A DNA stretch of 6,662 nucleotides from an uncultured Desulfobacterales bacterium (GTDB lineage Bacteria > Desulfobacterota > Desulfobacteria > Desulfobacterales > G020354645): contig CAMYNZ010000208.1 of NCBI GenBank assembly GCA_947259865.1, forward strand, positions 1 through 6,662, given 5' to 3'. Below, one piece after another: positions 1-6,183 of this stretch (positions are counted from its first letter, which is position 1; every line of letters starts with the position of its first letter). Under the pieces are notes generated by a model. That model searched no databases and was not told the origin of the DNA. It saw nothing but the letters and a program-made list of their open reading frames with translations. The position numbers and the translations under genes were made by a program.

Positions 1-1
1 G

Positions 2-1048
2 AGCATGGAAGGCGATATCATCCGCATTGCCACCCTCAGCACCCTGGCCCAGGAAGACAAGCTAAGACAAGCGCAATTAAAAGCCGCCCAGGCGGCCCAA
101 AAACAGGCCGAAGCGCTTGAACCGCTTTTTACCGAATACATCCCCATCAGCTATTCGAATGCCAAAACCGAAGTATTGCCTCATGTTTCGGCCATCCTTT
201 CAGAAGGCCGCGGCAAAGCCAATGTGGATGAGCGCAACAACCAGCTCATCATAACCGATACTGCTGTGAAAATTCAACAGGCCAGGCAAATCGTCCAAAA
301 AATTGATACGGTCACACCCCAGGTCATCATCGAGGCGCGGGTTGTGGAGGCCATTACGAATTTCTCAAGAGAAATCGGCTTTGACTGGGGTGAGGTCAGC
401 CTCGGTGTGTTTGACATTCCGGGCACCAGCTATGAATTTGGTCCCACCACCTTTACGGCGAATAATATCCCCGTCAATTTTGCAGATACCGGATCGCTCG
501 CTTTTAACCTCTTAAAAACCTCCGGGACCCCATTTTCCATCCTGGACGCAAGACTGGCCGCCGCAGAGGTCGAGGGCAAAACCAACATCGTTTCCTCACC
601 TAAGATTGTCACTCTGGACAACAAGAAGGCCAAAATAAAGCAGGGGTTTGAGTTCCCATACGAAGAGCGCGATTCATCCGGTAATACCACCGTGCGCTTC
701 AAAGATATCGATCTGTTACTGGAAGTGACCCCTACGGTGACCCCGGACAATCGGATTGCAATGAACATCTTTGTCACCAAGAATGAGGTTGCCGAGCAAA
801 CCCTTCAGGGGCCAGCATTGTCGACCAATGAAGCCGAAACTGAAATTTTAGTTGATGATGGTGACACGATTGTCATCGGCGGCATCCTGAAATCAACGGT
901 CGTCTGGAGTGAACGCGGAATCCCCGGTTTACGCAGGATGGGCGTTCTGGGCTGGCTGTTTAAATTTCAGTCCGAAACCGATGATAAAAATGAATTGCTG
1001 ATTTTTATAACCCCCCGTATTGTGCAGCTGGAACAAAAACGTTTGTAA
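2..1048 (+). CDS. pilQ: Type IV pilus secretin PilQ, C-terminal part (5' end outside the window)
   Basis: PilQ is the outer-membrane secretin, a multimeric gated ring through which the type IV pilus leaves the cell. The reading frame is open to the left edge, so the ATG at 5 is an internal methionine and not the start. Residues are counted from that Met. Residues 1-18 (GDIIRIATLSTLA) look like the end of the STN domain that precedes the ring. Residues ~45-103 are a secretin_N (N1-like) domain with the typical VDERNNQLIITDT segment. Residues 104-342 are the secretin channel domain, with TPQVIIEARVVEA (104-116), SSPKIVTLDNKKA (197-209), GDTIVIGGI (286-294) and the C-terminal ELLIFITPRIV (330-340). 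A Gln/Ala-rich linker (22-38) separates the first two domains. The usual IPVLGxLF signature reads MGVLGWLF here. PilQ is preferred over GspD because of the short STN-N1-secretin order and the nearby pilW. The gene ends in TAA, 50 bp before a strong hairpin. Confidence 0.93.
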   Translation, partial: SMEGDIIRIATLSTLAQEDKLRQAQLKAAQAAQKQAEALEPLFTEYIPISYSNAKTEVLPHVSAILSEGRGKANVDERNNQLIITDTAVKIQQARQIVQKIDTVTPQVIIEARVVEAITNFSREIGFDWGEVSLGVFDIPGTSYEFGPTTFTANNIPVNFADTGSLAFNLLKTSGTPFSILDARLAAAEVEGKTNIVSSPKIVTLDNKKAKIKQGFEFPYEERDSSGNTTVRFKDIDLLLEVTPTVTPDNRIAMNIFVTKNEVAEQTLQGPALSTNEAETEILVDDGDTIVIGGILKSTVVWSERGIPGLRRMGVLGWLFKFQSETDDKNELLIFITPRIVQLEQKRL

Positions 1049-1101
1049 TGCACCGCTCACCAACCATTTGATTAAGCCTCTCAGAAGATAGCGCTTTAAA
1101 A

Positions 1102-1147
1102 AACAAATCCGGTCATTGAGCCTCGCTCAGACCGGATTTGTTGTTTT
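1102..1147 (+). terminator. Rho-independent terminator after pilQ, possibly bidirectional
   Basis: A perfect 13-bp inverted repeat, AACAAATCCGGTC (1102-1114) and GACCGGATTTGTT (1130-1142), encloses an inner 5-bp stem TGAGC/GCTCA (1117-1121/1125-1129) with a CTC loop and a 2-nt AT bulge. It is followed by GTTTT (1143-1147). The left side carries an A-rich run (1098-1103), which reads as a T-tract on the opposite strand, so the hairpin could also stop leftward transcripts arriving from pilW. It begins 53 bases after the pilQ stop codon. Confidence 0.85.
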
Positions 1148-1191
1148 ATAATGTATTGGAATCGGCTTTTAATTCTTAGATTTTTTCTGAT

Positions 1192-1226
1192 AGCCCCGCT
1201 AAATTAAAGCGGGATTTCACGTCTTG
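1192..1226 (-). repeat. Arm repeat motif, copy A
   Basis: Read on the minus strand this copy is CAAGACGTGAAATCCCGCT followed by a hairpin (CCCGCT at 1195-1200 pairs with AGCGGG at 1208-1213, loop of 7) and CCCC. It is the inverted counterpart of copies B and C and forms the left arm's core. Confidence 0.65.
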
Positions 1227-1281
1227 ATTTTATAAATTAATTGAGTTCAACAAGGCGCATTGAGCACCGCAATTTATTAAA

Positions 1282-1313
1282 TCAGATGCGAAATCCCGAC
1301 CTATGGGGCGGGG
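1282..1313 (+). repeat. Arm repeat motif, copy B (internal)
   Basis: The core CAGATGCGAAATCCCG (1283-1298) is followed by a GGGGCGGGG tail (1305-1313). CCCG (1295-1298) can pair with CGGG (1309-1312). The AT-rich lead AATTTATTAAAT (1271-1282) is also shared with copy C and, inverted, with copy A. It lies in the centre of the palindrome in the same orientation as copy C. Confidence 0.6.
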
Positions 1314-1394
1314 AGGAGCTTCAAAAGAGGAGCGTACACGATAGTACTCGAGCATTTTGAAGCGATTTGATGAACACCTTAATATTTATTTAAA

Positions 1395-1421
1395 CAGATG
1401 TGAAATCCCACTTAGTGGGGT
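1395..1421 (+). repeat. Arm repeat motif, copy C
   Basis: The core CAGATGTGAAATCCCACT (1395-1412) is immediately followed by AGTGGG (1414-1419), giving a tight 5-6 bp stem. It differs from copy B over the first 15 bases only at position 7 (T for C). It forms the core of the right arm of the palindrome. Confidence 0.65.
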
Positions 1422-1462
1422 AACACAGCTATCGGGAAAAAGATTGGGATTAAAAGCCGATT

Positions 1463-2230
1463 CTAAAAGAGGGCTTTCACTTCCCTGGCCCCCTTCTCCG
1501 CCTGGTCCGCCAGCGAAGAGTCCGGTGCCAGCTCCACGACTTTACGGTATGAATTATAGGCCTTTTTAAACTCCAGTGCCAGCTGATACGCTTTGGCCAG
1601 TTGAAAATGAAGCGTTGGCGAATCCGGGGCTTTACGAACCGCTTTTTCCAGATTGGCCACCGCCTCCGGTATGCGACCCATGGCAATATAGGTACGCGCC
1701 AGACCCCGTAGCGCCCTGGTAAAACCGGGCTTTGCCTTTAAGGCTTCCAGATAATATTTTTCTGAAAGTTCCAGGTCTTCCTTAAAATAATAGGCATTTC
1801 CCAGGTTGGAGTACCCGAAGTGCGGGGTGCCATACAAAACATCACTGACCACTTTTTTATAATAGAAAATGGCCTGATCCCAGTCCCCTTTGCCGGCATA
1901 GGCATTTCCCAGACTGTTGATGGCCTCCCCGTAATCGGGTTTCAGGTCCAGGGCTTTTTTAAAGTGGACCACCGCCTGATCATATTGTTTTTTGTGTAAG
2001 TATACGAGCCCCACATCATATTGCAACAGATGATCATCCGCATATTTCGCTTCGGCCTTTTTAAATTCCTGCATGGCCTTTGCAATATTGCCCTGCTGCA
2101 GGTAGGCTTCGCCAACACGCCGGTAAGTTTCCGAGTCCCTTTTACTTTTTTCAGTTGTCGTAGTTGCGCAAGCTGCCAGGACAAATATTAAAAAAAACCA
2201 TCCAATGCAAATTAACCCGTTTCTTTTCAT
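1463..2230 (-). CDS. pilW: TPR lipoprotein, type IV pilus assembly/stability protein PilW (PilF/Tgl-like)
   Basis: This 255-aa protein begins with a lipoprotein signal: MKRN, a hydrophobic stretch (5-20), and the lipobox LAAC with the lipidated cysteine at 21, followed by a TTTTEKSK linker. No Asp follows the Cys, which fits outer-membrane sorting. About six TPR units fill the rest (roughly 36-69, 70-103, 104-137, 138-171, 172-205, 206-239), with typical G/A-Y and A-Ψ-P positions such as KALDLKPDY and KAVRKAPDS. Length, TPR count and the SDVLYGTPHFGYSNLG segment (129-144), which parallels the DTLYPE...NLG region of PilF, favour the pilotin-like family needed for PilQ multimerisation. The neighbouring pilQ supports this. 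ATG is preceded by GAGGT (2239-2243) at 8 bp. The stop codon TAG abuts the palindromic element. A generic TPR lipoprotein is the alternative. Confidence 0.82.
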   Translation of the reverse strand: MKRNGLICIGWFFLIFVLAACATTTTEKSKRDSETYRRVGEAYLQQGNIAKAMQEFKKAEAKYADDHLLQYDVGLVYLHKKQYDQAVVHFKKALDLKPDYGEAINSLGNAYAGKGDWDQAIFYYKKVVSDVLYGTPHFGYSNLGNAYYFKEDLELSEKYYLEALKAKPGFTRALRGLARTYIAMGRIPEAVANLEKAVRKAPDSPTLHFQLAKAYQLALEFKKAYNSYRKVVELAPDSSLADQAEKGAREVKALF

Positions 2231-2238
2231 TATCGATT

Positions 2239-2243
2239 ACCTC
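2239..2243 (-). promoter_or_regulatory. Ribosome binding site of pilW
   Basis: On the minus strand GAGGT lies 8 bases before the ATG at 2230. It fixes the start that yields an intact lipoprotein signal peptide. Confidence 0.7.
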
Positions 2244-2417
2244 AATTTGTTAAGTGTCTCTCACTGACGTCGACCATTTGAAAATAAGTCGGTTTTCGTA
2301 AGTGTCCGTAATTGCCCGGGGCTGGAATAATGGCGTGCTGGAATGTTGATTCTAAATGACGACACCTGGATTTTGTTTTTATTGTCAGACTCAATCCTGC
2401 AATCAACCTGACCCGCT

Positions 2418-2446
2418 ATTATACTAAACCCATCAGACCATTACAA
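2418..2446 (-). promoter_or_regulatory. Predicted sigma70-type promoter reading toward pilW
   Basis: On the minus strand TTGTAA (2446-2441, 4 of 6 matches to the -35 consensus) is followed by a 17-base spacer and a perfect TATAAT (2423-2418). Transcription would begin near 2411 and give pilW a leader of about 180 nt. It is the best promoter-like sequence I found in the window. Confidence 0.6.
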
Positions 2447-2561
2447 TGTTAAAGCTTCATTTTGCACCCGCAATTGCAGCCATCCAATTGGGACGCAGCC
2501 CTTTACCGATTATCTCGCAATGCAGTTAAATGACTTGTCCCCCAGTCCCGTCCGGCGCTAT

Positions 2562-4064
2562 TTACCGTTTTTTGAGATCCAGCAGCGCGGCAATCTCGCC
2601 GGACACCCGACGCACAAACAGTTTAAAATCATCACCGCTTAAGGGTTTGCCGGGCTCCGGCAAGTGTTCAAGGCCCTTGGGTTGAACATAAACAGGGGTG
2701 TTGATTAAATCCGAATCGGGCATGATGTTAAACTCGGGCGGAAACTGCTGCTCAAAATACATCTCCTGAAACCCGGCGAATTTAAGTGCATGCGCGGTAG
2801 ATTTTATGACGGCGATATCATCTGGGGCCGTGATCCCGCGATGATTGGCCTCTACCAATCCCGCCAGCGCTTCGCCGCCGTGGGTGCAGGCAATATGCCC
2901 GTTGCGGTTGGCGGTGATTTCCCAATCCATAATGGCCTGCTCGGTAACCTCGATAAAAAAAACTCTCTGCCGGCCGGCCAGTTGATTGTATTTTTCCACC
3001 AGATGAATCACCCGCGGCATGGAAACCGGATTGCCGATCATCGCTGCCTGTGCCACGCTGGGTTTTACAGTAATGGGCTGAAATTTGCGTTTTTTACGGT
3101 CCGGCTCCAGATAGTAGCGATAGACCGGGTTGGCATGTTCGGATTGCACGCCTAAAATTTTGGGCAGCCCGCTGATCACGCCGGCTTCCAAAAATTTAAT
3201 AAACCCGCTCATCACCGCGGTAATATTGCCGGCATTGCCGATGGGCAGCACCACCGCCATATTCGACACCTCATATTCAAAATCCTGAGCAATTTCATAG
3301 CAATAGGACTCCTGCCCCAGGATACGCCAGGCATTTTTTGAATTTAGAAGCGCCACGTTGTAATCTTCCGAGAGCGCTTCGACCACCTTCATGCAGTCAT
3401 CGAAAACACCCGGAATTTCAAAAACTCTTGCACCGCTGCCCAATGGCTGGGAAAGCTGCTGGGGGGTTACCTTATTGTGAGGCAACAGCACCGCGGATTT
3501 AATGTGCGGCGCCAGATAAGACGCATATAGGGCGGCGGCGGCTGAGGTGTCACCGGTTGAAGCACAGATGGCCAGCACATCAGATAGCTTCCCCTTTTTT
3601 ACCAGGGTGTTGATATAACTCAAAGCGCTGGCCATCCCGCGGTCCTTAAAAGAAGCACTGGGGTTTTGACCATCATTTTTAAAATAAAACTGCAGACCGA
3701 CCTTTTCCTGCAAAAGGGAATTGGCTTCGACCACCGGGGTATGACCTTCGCCCAGGTACACAACCGCATCCAGCGGAATCACAGGGCCTATAAATTCGTG
3801 ATACCGATAAATGCCTTTTAGGGCCGGAATGTTCAACAGTTTACGATAGTCAAATATACGCCGCCATGCCGTGCCGGCAATTTTGGTTAATCTCGCAAAA
3901 TTCAGATCATGGATTAACAGGACCTGTCCGCAGTCCGGGCAAACATATATCAGCTCTTCGATGCCGAATTCATGACCACAGCCCAGGCAGCGGTAAATCA
4001 GCCGGCCCGCATGCTGCGGAAGGATTTCGGCACGAATATCACTGGGTAAATCTTCGAGTTTCAC
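2562..4064 (-). CDS. thrC: Threonine synthase, zinc-ribbon type
   Basis: Threonine synthase converts O-phosphohomoserine to threonine with pyridoxal phosphate, the last step of threonine biosynthesis in the cytoplasm. The 500-aa protein has an N-terminal zinc ribbon (C26-x2-C29 and C42-x2-C45). A fold-type II PLP domain follows: the PLP lysine is K140 in [21 protein letters not shown] is at 168-179, and the phosphate-binding loop PIGNAGN is at 274-280. GHTP (107-110) is the usual substrate-side motif. PLP lyases with a zinc ribbon also include cysteate synthase, but the full-length similarity pattern I recognise is threonine synthase. The start is GTG at 4064; no in-frame ATG precedes it and the reading begins [10 protein letters not shown], natural for this family. 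The GTG overlaps the serS stop in GTGA, and no close Shine-Dalgarno sequence is present, so translation is probably coupled to serS. The gene ends in TAA. Confidence 0.9.
   Translation of the reverse strand: MKLEDLPSDIRAEILPQHAGRLIYRCLGCGHEFGIEELIYVCPDCGQVLLIHDLNFARLTKIAGTAWRRIFDYRKLLNIPALKGIYRYHEFIGPVIPLDAVVYLGEGHTPVVEANSLLQEKVGLQFYFKNDGQNPSASFKDRGMASALSYINTLVKKGKLSDVLAICASTGDTSAAAALYASYLAPHIKSAVLLPHNKVTPQQLSQPLGSGARVFEIPGVFDDCMKVVEALSEDYNVALLNSKNAWRILGQESYCYEIAQDFEYEVSNMAVVLPIGNAGNITAVMSGFIKFLEAGVISGLPKILGVQSEHANPVYRYYLEPDRKKRKFQPITVKPSVAQAAMIGNPVSMPRVIHLVEKYNQLAGRQRVFFIEVTEQAIMDWEITANRNGHIACTHGGEALAGLVEANHRGITAPDDIAVIKSTAHALKFAGFQEMYFEQQFPPEFNIMPDSDLINTPVYVQPKGLEHLPEPGKPLSGDDFKLFVRRVSGEIAALLDLKKR
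4061..4064 (-). promoter_or_regulatory. GTGA stop/start overlap coupling serS to thrC
   Basis: On the minus strand the bases GTGA contain the thrC start (GTG, 4064-4062) and the serS stop (TGA, 4063-4061). The only purine-rich run upstream (GGGGGG around 4083-4088) is about 18 bases away, too far for normal initiation. Ribosomes finishing serS probably re-initiate here. Confidence 0.75.
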
Positions 4065-5335
4065 GGTTTTATTATATCCATTCCCCCCATATGGGATTGA
4101 AGTACATCGGGTATGAGAACGGTGCCATCGGCCTGCTGGAAATTTTCAAGAATCGCCGCCAGGCAGCGCCCGACAGCAAGTCCCGAACCGTTTAGCGTAT
4201 GCACGAGTTCGGTGCCTTTTTTGCCTTTTCGCTTGTAGCGGATATTGCCGCGCCGGGCTTGAAAATCCTCGAAATTACTGCAGGACGAAATTTCCCGGTA
4301 CACGCCTTGAGCAGGCATCCAGACCTCGAGATCGAATGTTTTGGCGGCCGAAAACCCCAGATCACCCGTACACAGTTCGATCACCTGATATGGCAGTTTA
4401 AGCGCCGCCAGTATCGATTCCGCATCCTGCAGCAAGCTTTCAAGCTCATCATAGGAGGATTGCGGTGTGGTGAATTTTACCAGTTCGACTTTGTTGAACT
4501 GATGCTGGCGGATGAGCCCCCGGGTATCTTTTCCGTATGAACCGGCTTCCGATCGGAAACAGGGCGTATAGGCTGTATAATAGATCGGCAGCTGCGCTTC
4601 ATTCAAGATCTCATCCTGATGGATGTTGGTAACCGGTACTTCTGCCGTCGGAATAAGGTAGTAATCCCAGTCCTTCAGCTTAAATAGCTCCTCCTCAAAT
4701 TTTGGCAGTTGACCGGTGTGCGTCATGGACTGTCGATTCACCATAAAGGGCGGCAACGTTTCCGTATATCCATGGGATTGGGTATGAATGTCGAGCATAA
4801 AATTAATCAGCGCTCTTTCCAACCTGGCACCGGCCCCGAAGTAAAGTGGAAATCGTGCCCCCGTAATTTTGGCGGCGCGTTCAAAATCGAGAATGCCAAG
4901 ATTAGGACCGATCTCCCAGTGCGCTTTGGGGTCGAAGGCAAACTTTGGTGGTTCTCCTACCGATTTGATGACCGGATTTTCCGATTCATCTTTGCCGACC
5001 GGCACCGAAGAATGCGGAATATTCGGCAATCCCAGAAGGATGCTGTCGAGCTTCGCCTGGATTGCGCTTAGGGTTTTTTGCATGTCTTTAATCTTTGATG
5101 AAACAGCGCGCATCCGGATCACAACATCCTCGGCATCCTCCCCGGCCTTTTTCATAGCGGCAATCTGGTCGGAAACGACGTTACGCTCATGTCTTAAGGC
5201 TTCAAGCTCCTGTAAAATCGCCCTGCGTTCATCTTCACAGGTCTTAAACGTATCAAGATCTGCTGCCTGGCCCCGAGCCTCCAGAGCCTTTTGAACGCTG
5301 TCTAAATTTTGTCTGACGAACTTGATTTCCAGCAT
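4061..5335 (-). CDS. serS: Seryl-tRNA synthetase
   Basis: Class II aminoacyl-tRNA synthetase that charges tRNA-Ser and tRNA-Sec with serine. The chosen start, ATG at 5335, gives [10 protein letters not shown], the typical SerRS N terminus, with AAGGA at 5341-5345 five bases upstream. A longer frame to TTG at 5443 adds 36 atypical residues and is not favoured. The 424-aa product matches the usual ~425-430. Residues ~28-100 are the long antiparallel coiled coil that grips the tRNA-Ser variable arm. The catalytic domain shows the TAE serine-binding loop (230-232), motif 2 ([16 protein letters not shown] at 259-274, with the HQFNKVE continuation at 278-284), [13 protein letters not shown] (350-362) and motif 3 (NGSGLAVGR, 382-390). 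All key residues are present. It is the first gene of a serS-thrC unit and its TGA stop overlaps the thrC GTG start by four bases. Confidence 0.96.
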   Translation of the reverse strand: MLEIKFVRQNLDSVQKALEARGQAADLDTFKTCEDERRAILQELEALRHERNVVSDQIAAMKKAGEDAEDVVIRMRAVSSKIKDMQKTLSAIQAKLDSILLGLPNIPHSSVPVGKDESENPVIKSVGEPPKFAFDPKAHWEIGPNLGILDFERAAKITGARFPLYFGAGARLERALINFMLDIHTQSHGYTETLPPFMVNRQSMTHTGQLPKFEEELFKLKDWDYYLIPTAEVPVTNIHQDEILNEAQLPIYYTAYTPCFRSEAGSYGKDTRGLIRQHQFNKVELVKFTTPQSSYDELESLLQDAESILAALKLPYQVIELCTGDLGFSAAKTFDLEVWMPAQGVYREISSCSNFEDFQARRGNIRYKRKGKKGTELVHTLNGSGLAVGRCLAAILENFQQADGTVLIPDVLQSHMGGMDIIKP

Positions 5336-5340
5336 TTTTT

Positions 5341-5345
5341 TCCTT
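5341..5345 (-). promoter_or_regulatory. Ribosome binding site deciding the serS start
   Basis: AAGGA on the minus strand, five adenines before the ATG at 5335. It supports the MLEIKF start over the upstream TTG extension. Confidence 0.7.
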
Positions 5346-5504
5346 ATAATAGAAGGTTGCGGGTCGTGTTGTAATTTCCGCCACTGGGGTAACCGCATAA
5401 GCGAAATACTGGCGCAATTAGCATGCCGGGCCTGTATAGTCAATGATTATTGGTGATTAAGCTCGCTGGTACTATCCGTATCTTAAAAACAATCATCGCA
5501 TAAC

Positions 5505-5508
5505 GGAG
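5505..5508 (+). promoter_or_regulatory. Ribosome binding site of the cyclo-ligase gene
   Basis: GGAG lies seven bases before the ATG at 5516 and supports that start. Confidence 0.65.
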
Positions 5509-5515
5509 AAATCAT

Positions 5516-6103
5516 ATGGAGGAAATTCAGCTCAAAAAAAATGAACTTCGCGAAGAAATCGCCAAAACAGTTGCCGCACTCCCGGCGAAAGAAATCGCAG
5601 AAAAGACAAGCGCCATAGAAACCAGACTTTTCGATTTTGCGAACTTTCTGGAGTCAAAAATTGCGCTAATGTATGTTCATAACAACGGTGAAGTCCAAAC
5701 CGGTAATATCCTCAGGCGATCATATGATTACGGCAAAATTGTCGTTTTGCCAGCCTTTAATATTCAAATACACGGCATGACCCTGCTGAAAGTAGACAAC
5801 CTTGCAAAAGACTTGCAGGAAGGGCCGCGCGGTATCCTGGAGCCGGATGAGACCCGCTGCAAGGTCGTTCCAATTGAGCGCATCGACATTGCTATCATTC
5901 CGGCAATCGCCCTGGATGAGAAAGGGGGTCGGATTGGTTCCGGAGAAGGATACTACGATCGACTCATTCCCAGACTGGCAATCACCACCCGCAAGGTTGC
6001 CCTGGCCCTTGAACAACAGATCGTCCCTCAGGTTCCCGTCGAATCTCACGACCGGCATGTCGATATAATCATCACCGAAGACCGCGTGATATATAAAATC
6101 TGA
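5516..6103 (+). CDS. 5-formyltetrahydrofolate cyclo-ligase (methenyl-THF synthetase)
   Basis: This cytoplasmic enzyme uses ATP to cyclise 5-formyl-THF to 5,10-methenyl-THF, returning an otherwise inert folate that inhibits serine hydroxymethyltransferase to the one-carbon pool. The 195-aa length is usual for the family. The N terminus has the conserved K-x-x-LR helix (KKNELREEI, 7-15). The middle has the substrate-side segment MYVHNNGEVQTGNIL (52-66) and IVVLPAF (75-81). The C-terminal half carries the glycine-rich signature GGRIGSGEGYYDR (137-149), where ATP phosphate and folate bind, and the family's end block VPVESHDRHVDIIITE (173-188). The gene stands alone, divergent from serS and convergent with the channel gene. 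In E. coli the family member is ygfA (fau). No 6S RNA is recognisable upstream here, unlike the gammaproteobacterial arrangement. Confidence 0.93.
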   Translation: MEEIQLKKNELREEIAKTVAALPAKEIAEKTSAIETRLFDFANFLESKIALMYVHNNGEVQTGNILRRSYDYGKIVVLPAFNIQIHGMTLLKVDNLAKDLQEGPRGILEPDETRCKVVPIERIDIAIIPAIALDEKGGRIGSGEGYYDRLIPRLAITTRKVALALEQQIVPQVPVESHDRHVDIIITEDRVIYKI

Positions 6104-6152
6104 GACAGGATTACTGCAACGAGTGCTGCCGGGTTCCAACCCCCTTTATAGC

Positions 6153-6168
6153 GGGCCCCATCAGGCCC
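6153..6168. terminator. Weak hairpin between convergent genes
   Basis: GGGCC (6153-6157) pairs with GGCCC (6164-6168) across a 6-base loop in the 80-bp gap between the cyclo-ligase and the channel gene. Neither side has a T-tract, so it is at best a poor intrinsic terminator. Confidence 0.25.
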
Positions 6169-6183
6169 TGTTGAATACCCCTT

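Larger units (their letters stand above)
1158..1464. repeat. MITE-like imperfect palindromic element with ~100-bp inverted arms
   Basis: The left arm (1158 to about 1258) and right arm (about 1362 to 1464) are inverted copies. The outermost 15 bp match perfectly: GAATCGGCTTTTAAT at 1159-1173 and its reverse complement at 1449-1463. By hand alignment 1158-1193 matches 1464-1429 at 28 of 36 positions. The right arm then has 8 extra bases (1421-1428). Both arms continue with a CCCCRCT...AGYGGG hairpin and ATTTCAC. The inner 45 bases (1214-1258 against 1406-1362) match at 27 of 45 positions ungapped, ending in GTTCA-CAA-CGC similarity. The ~103-bp centre (1259-1361) holds a third, partial copy of the arm motif and a 9-bp stem hairpin. 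No convincing open frame spans it and no clear target duplication is visible. This fills the 414-bp gap between pilQ and pilW together with the terminator. The name MITE-like is inference from structure; a large structured RNA or REP-type element are alternatives. Confidence 0.7.
2231..2561. other. Gene-free region between thrC and pilW with short direct repeats
   Basis: I find no plausible gene on either strand in these 331 bases. The stretch holds a leftward promoter (2418-2446), two copies of TAAGTGTC (2251-2258 and 2299-2306), and two copies of GCTGGAAT 16 bases apart (2321-2328 and 2337-2344) separated by AATGGCGT. No T-tract terminator is visible after the thrC stop codon. Confidence 0.6.
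5336..5515. promoter_or_regulatory. Divergent serS / cyclo-ligase intergenic region with weak promoter candidates
   Basis: This 180-bp region must drive both genes. Rightward, TACTAT (5470-5475) preceded by TGG makes an extended -10 candidate, with a poor -35 TTATTG (5447-5452) at 17 bases. TATAGT at 5435-5440 is another -10-like hexamer but has no -35. Leftward, TTGACT (5443-5438) is a good -35, but no matching -10 lies at 16-18 bases; GCTAAT (5422-5417) sits at 15. None is convincing alone. Confidence 0.35.

Noticed and set aside
430..780. Minus-strand open frame opposite pilQ
   Set aside because: It is antisense to the conserved secretin domain and has no family resemblance or ribosome binding site.
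1242..1359. Short open frames through the centre of the element that read as peptide-like sequence
   Set aside because: Two overlapping frames are open, but both lack a ribosome binding site and end at the internal hairpin. Openness follows from the repeat composition, so I do not call a gene.
1192..1421. CRISPR-like array from three similar repeats
   Set aside because: Only three degenerate copies exist, one is inverted, and spacing is irregular. The arrangement fits a palindromic element instead.
1357..1569. Open frame of 70 codons on the plus strand
   Set aside because: It starts inside the palindromic element and then runs antisense to pilW. Its first part is just a translation of the repeat (RCEIP occurs in two repeat copies), there is no ribosome binding site, and the rest is proline-rich shadow sequence.
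2531..2561. Terminator after thrC
   Set aside because: Only a four-base GACT/AGTC stem with no T-tract is present on the minus strand, which is not enough to call.
4709..5294. Long plus-strand open frames opposite serS (4709-5071 and 4869-5294)
   Set aside because: They lie antisense to a clearly conserved synthetase domain, have no recognisable protein features and are expected by chance opposite a biased coding strand.
5336..5443. 36-residue N-terminal extension of seryl-tRNA synthetase from a TTG codon
   Set aside because: The extension has no resemblance to SerRS. The ATG at 5335 gives the family-typical N terminus and has an AAGGA at the right distance.
5336..5515. Possible 6S RNA upstream of the cyclo-ligase gene
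   Set aside because: 6S RNA sits next to this gene in gammaproteobacteria, and the gap is about 180 bases, but I see no long closing stem with a central bubble, and the space must also hold two promoters and ribosome binding sites.
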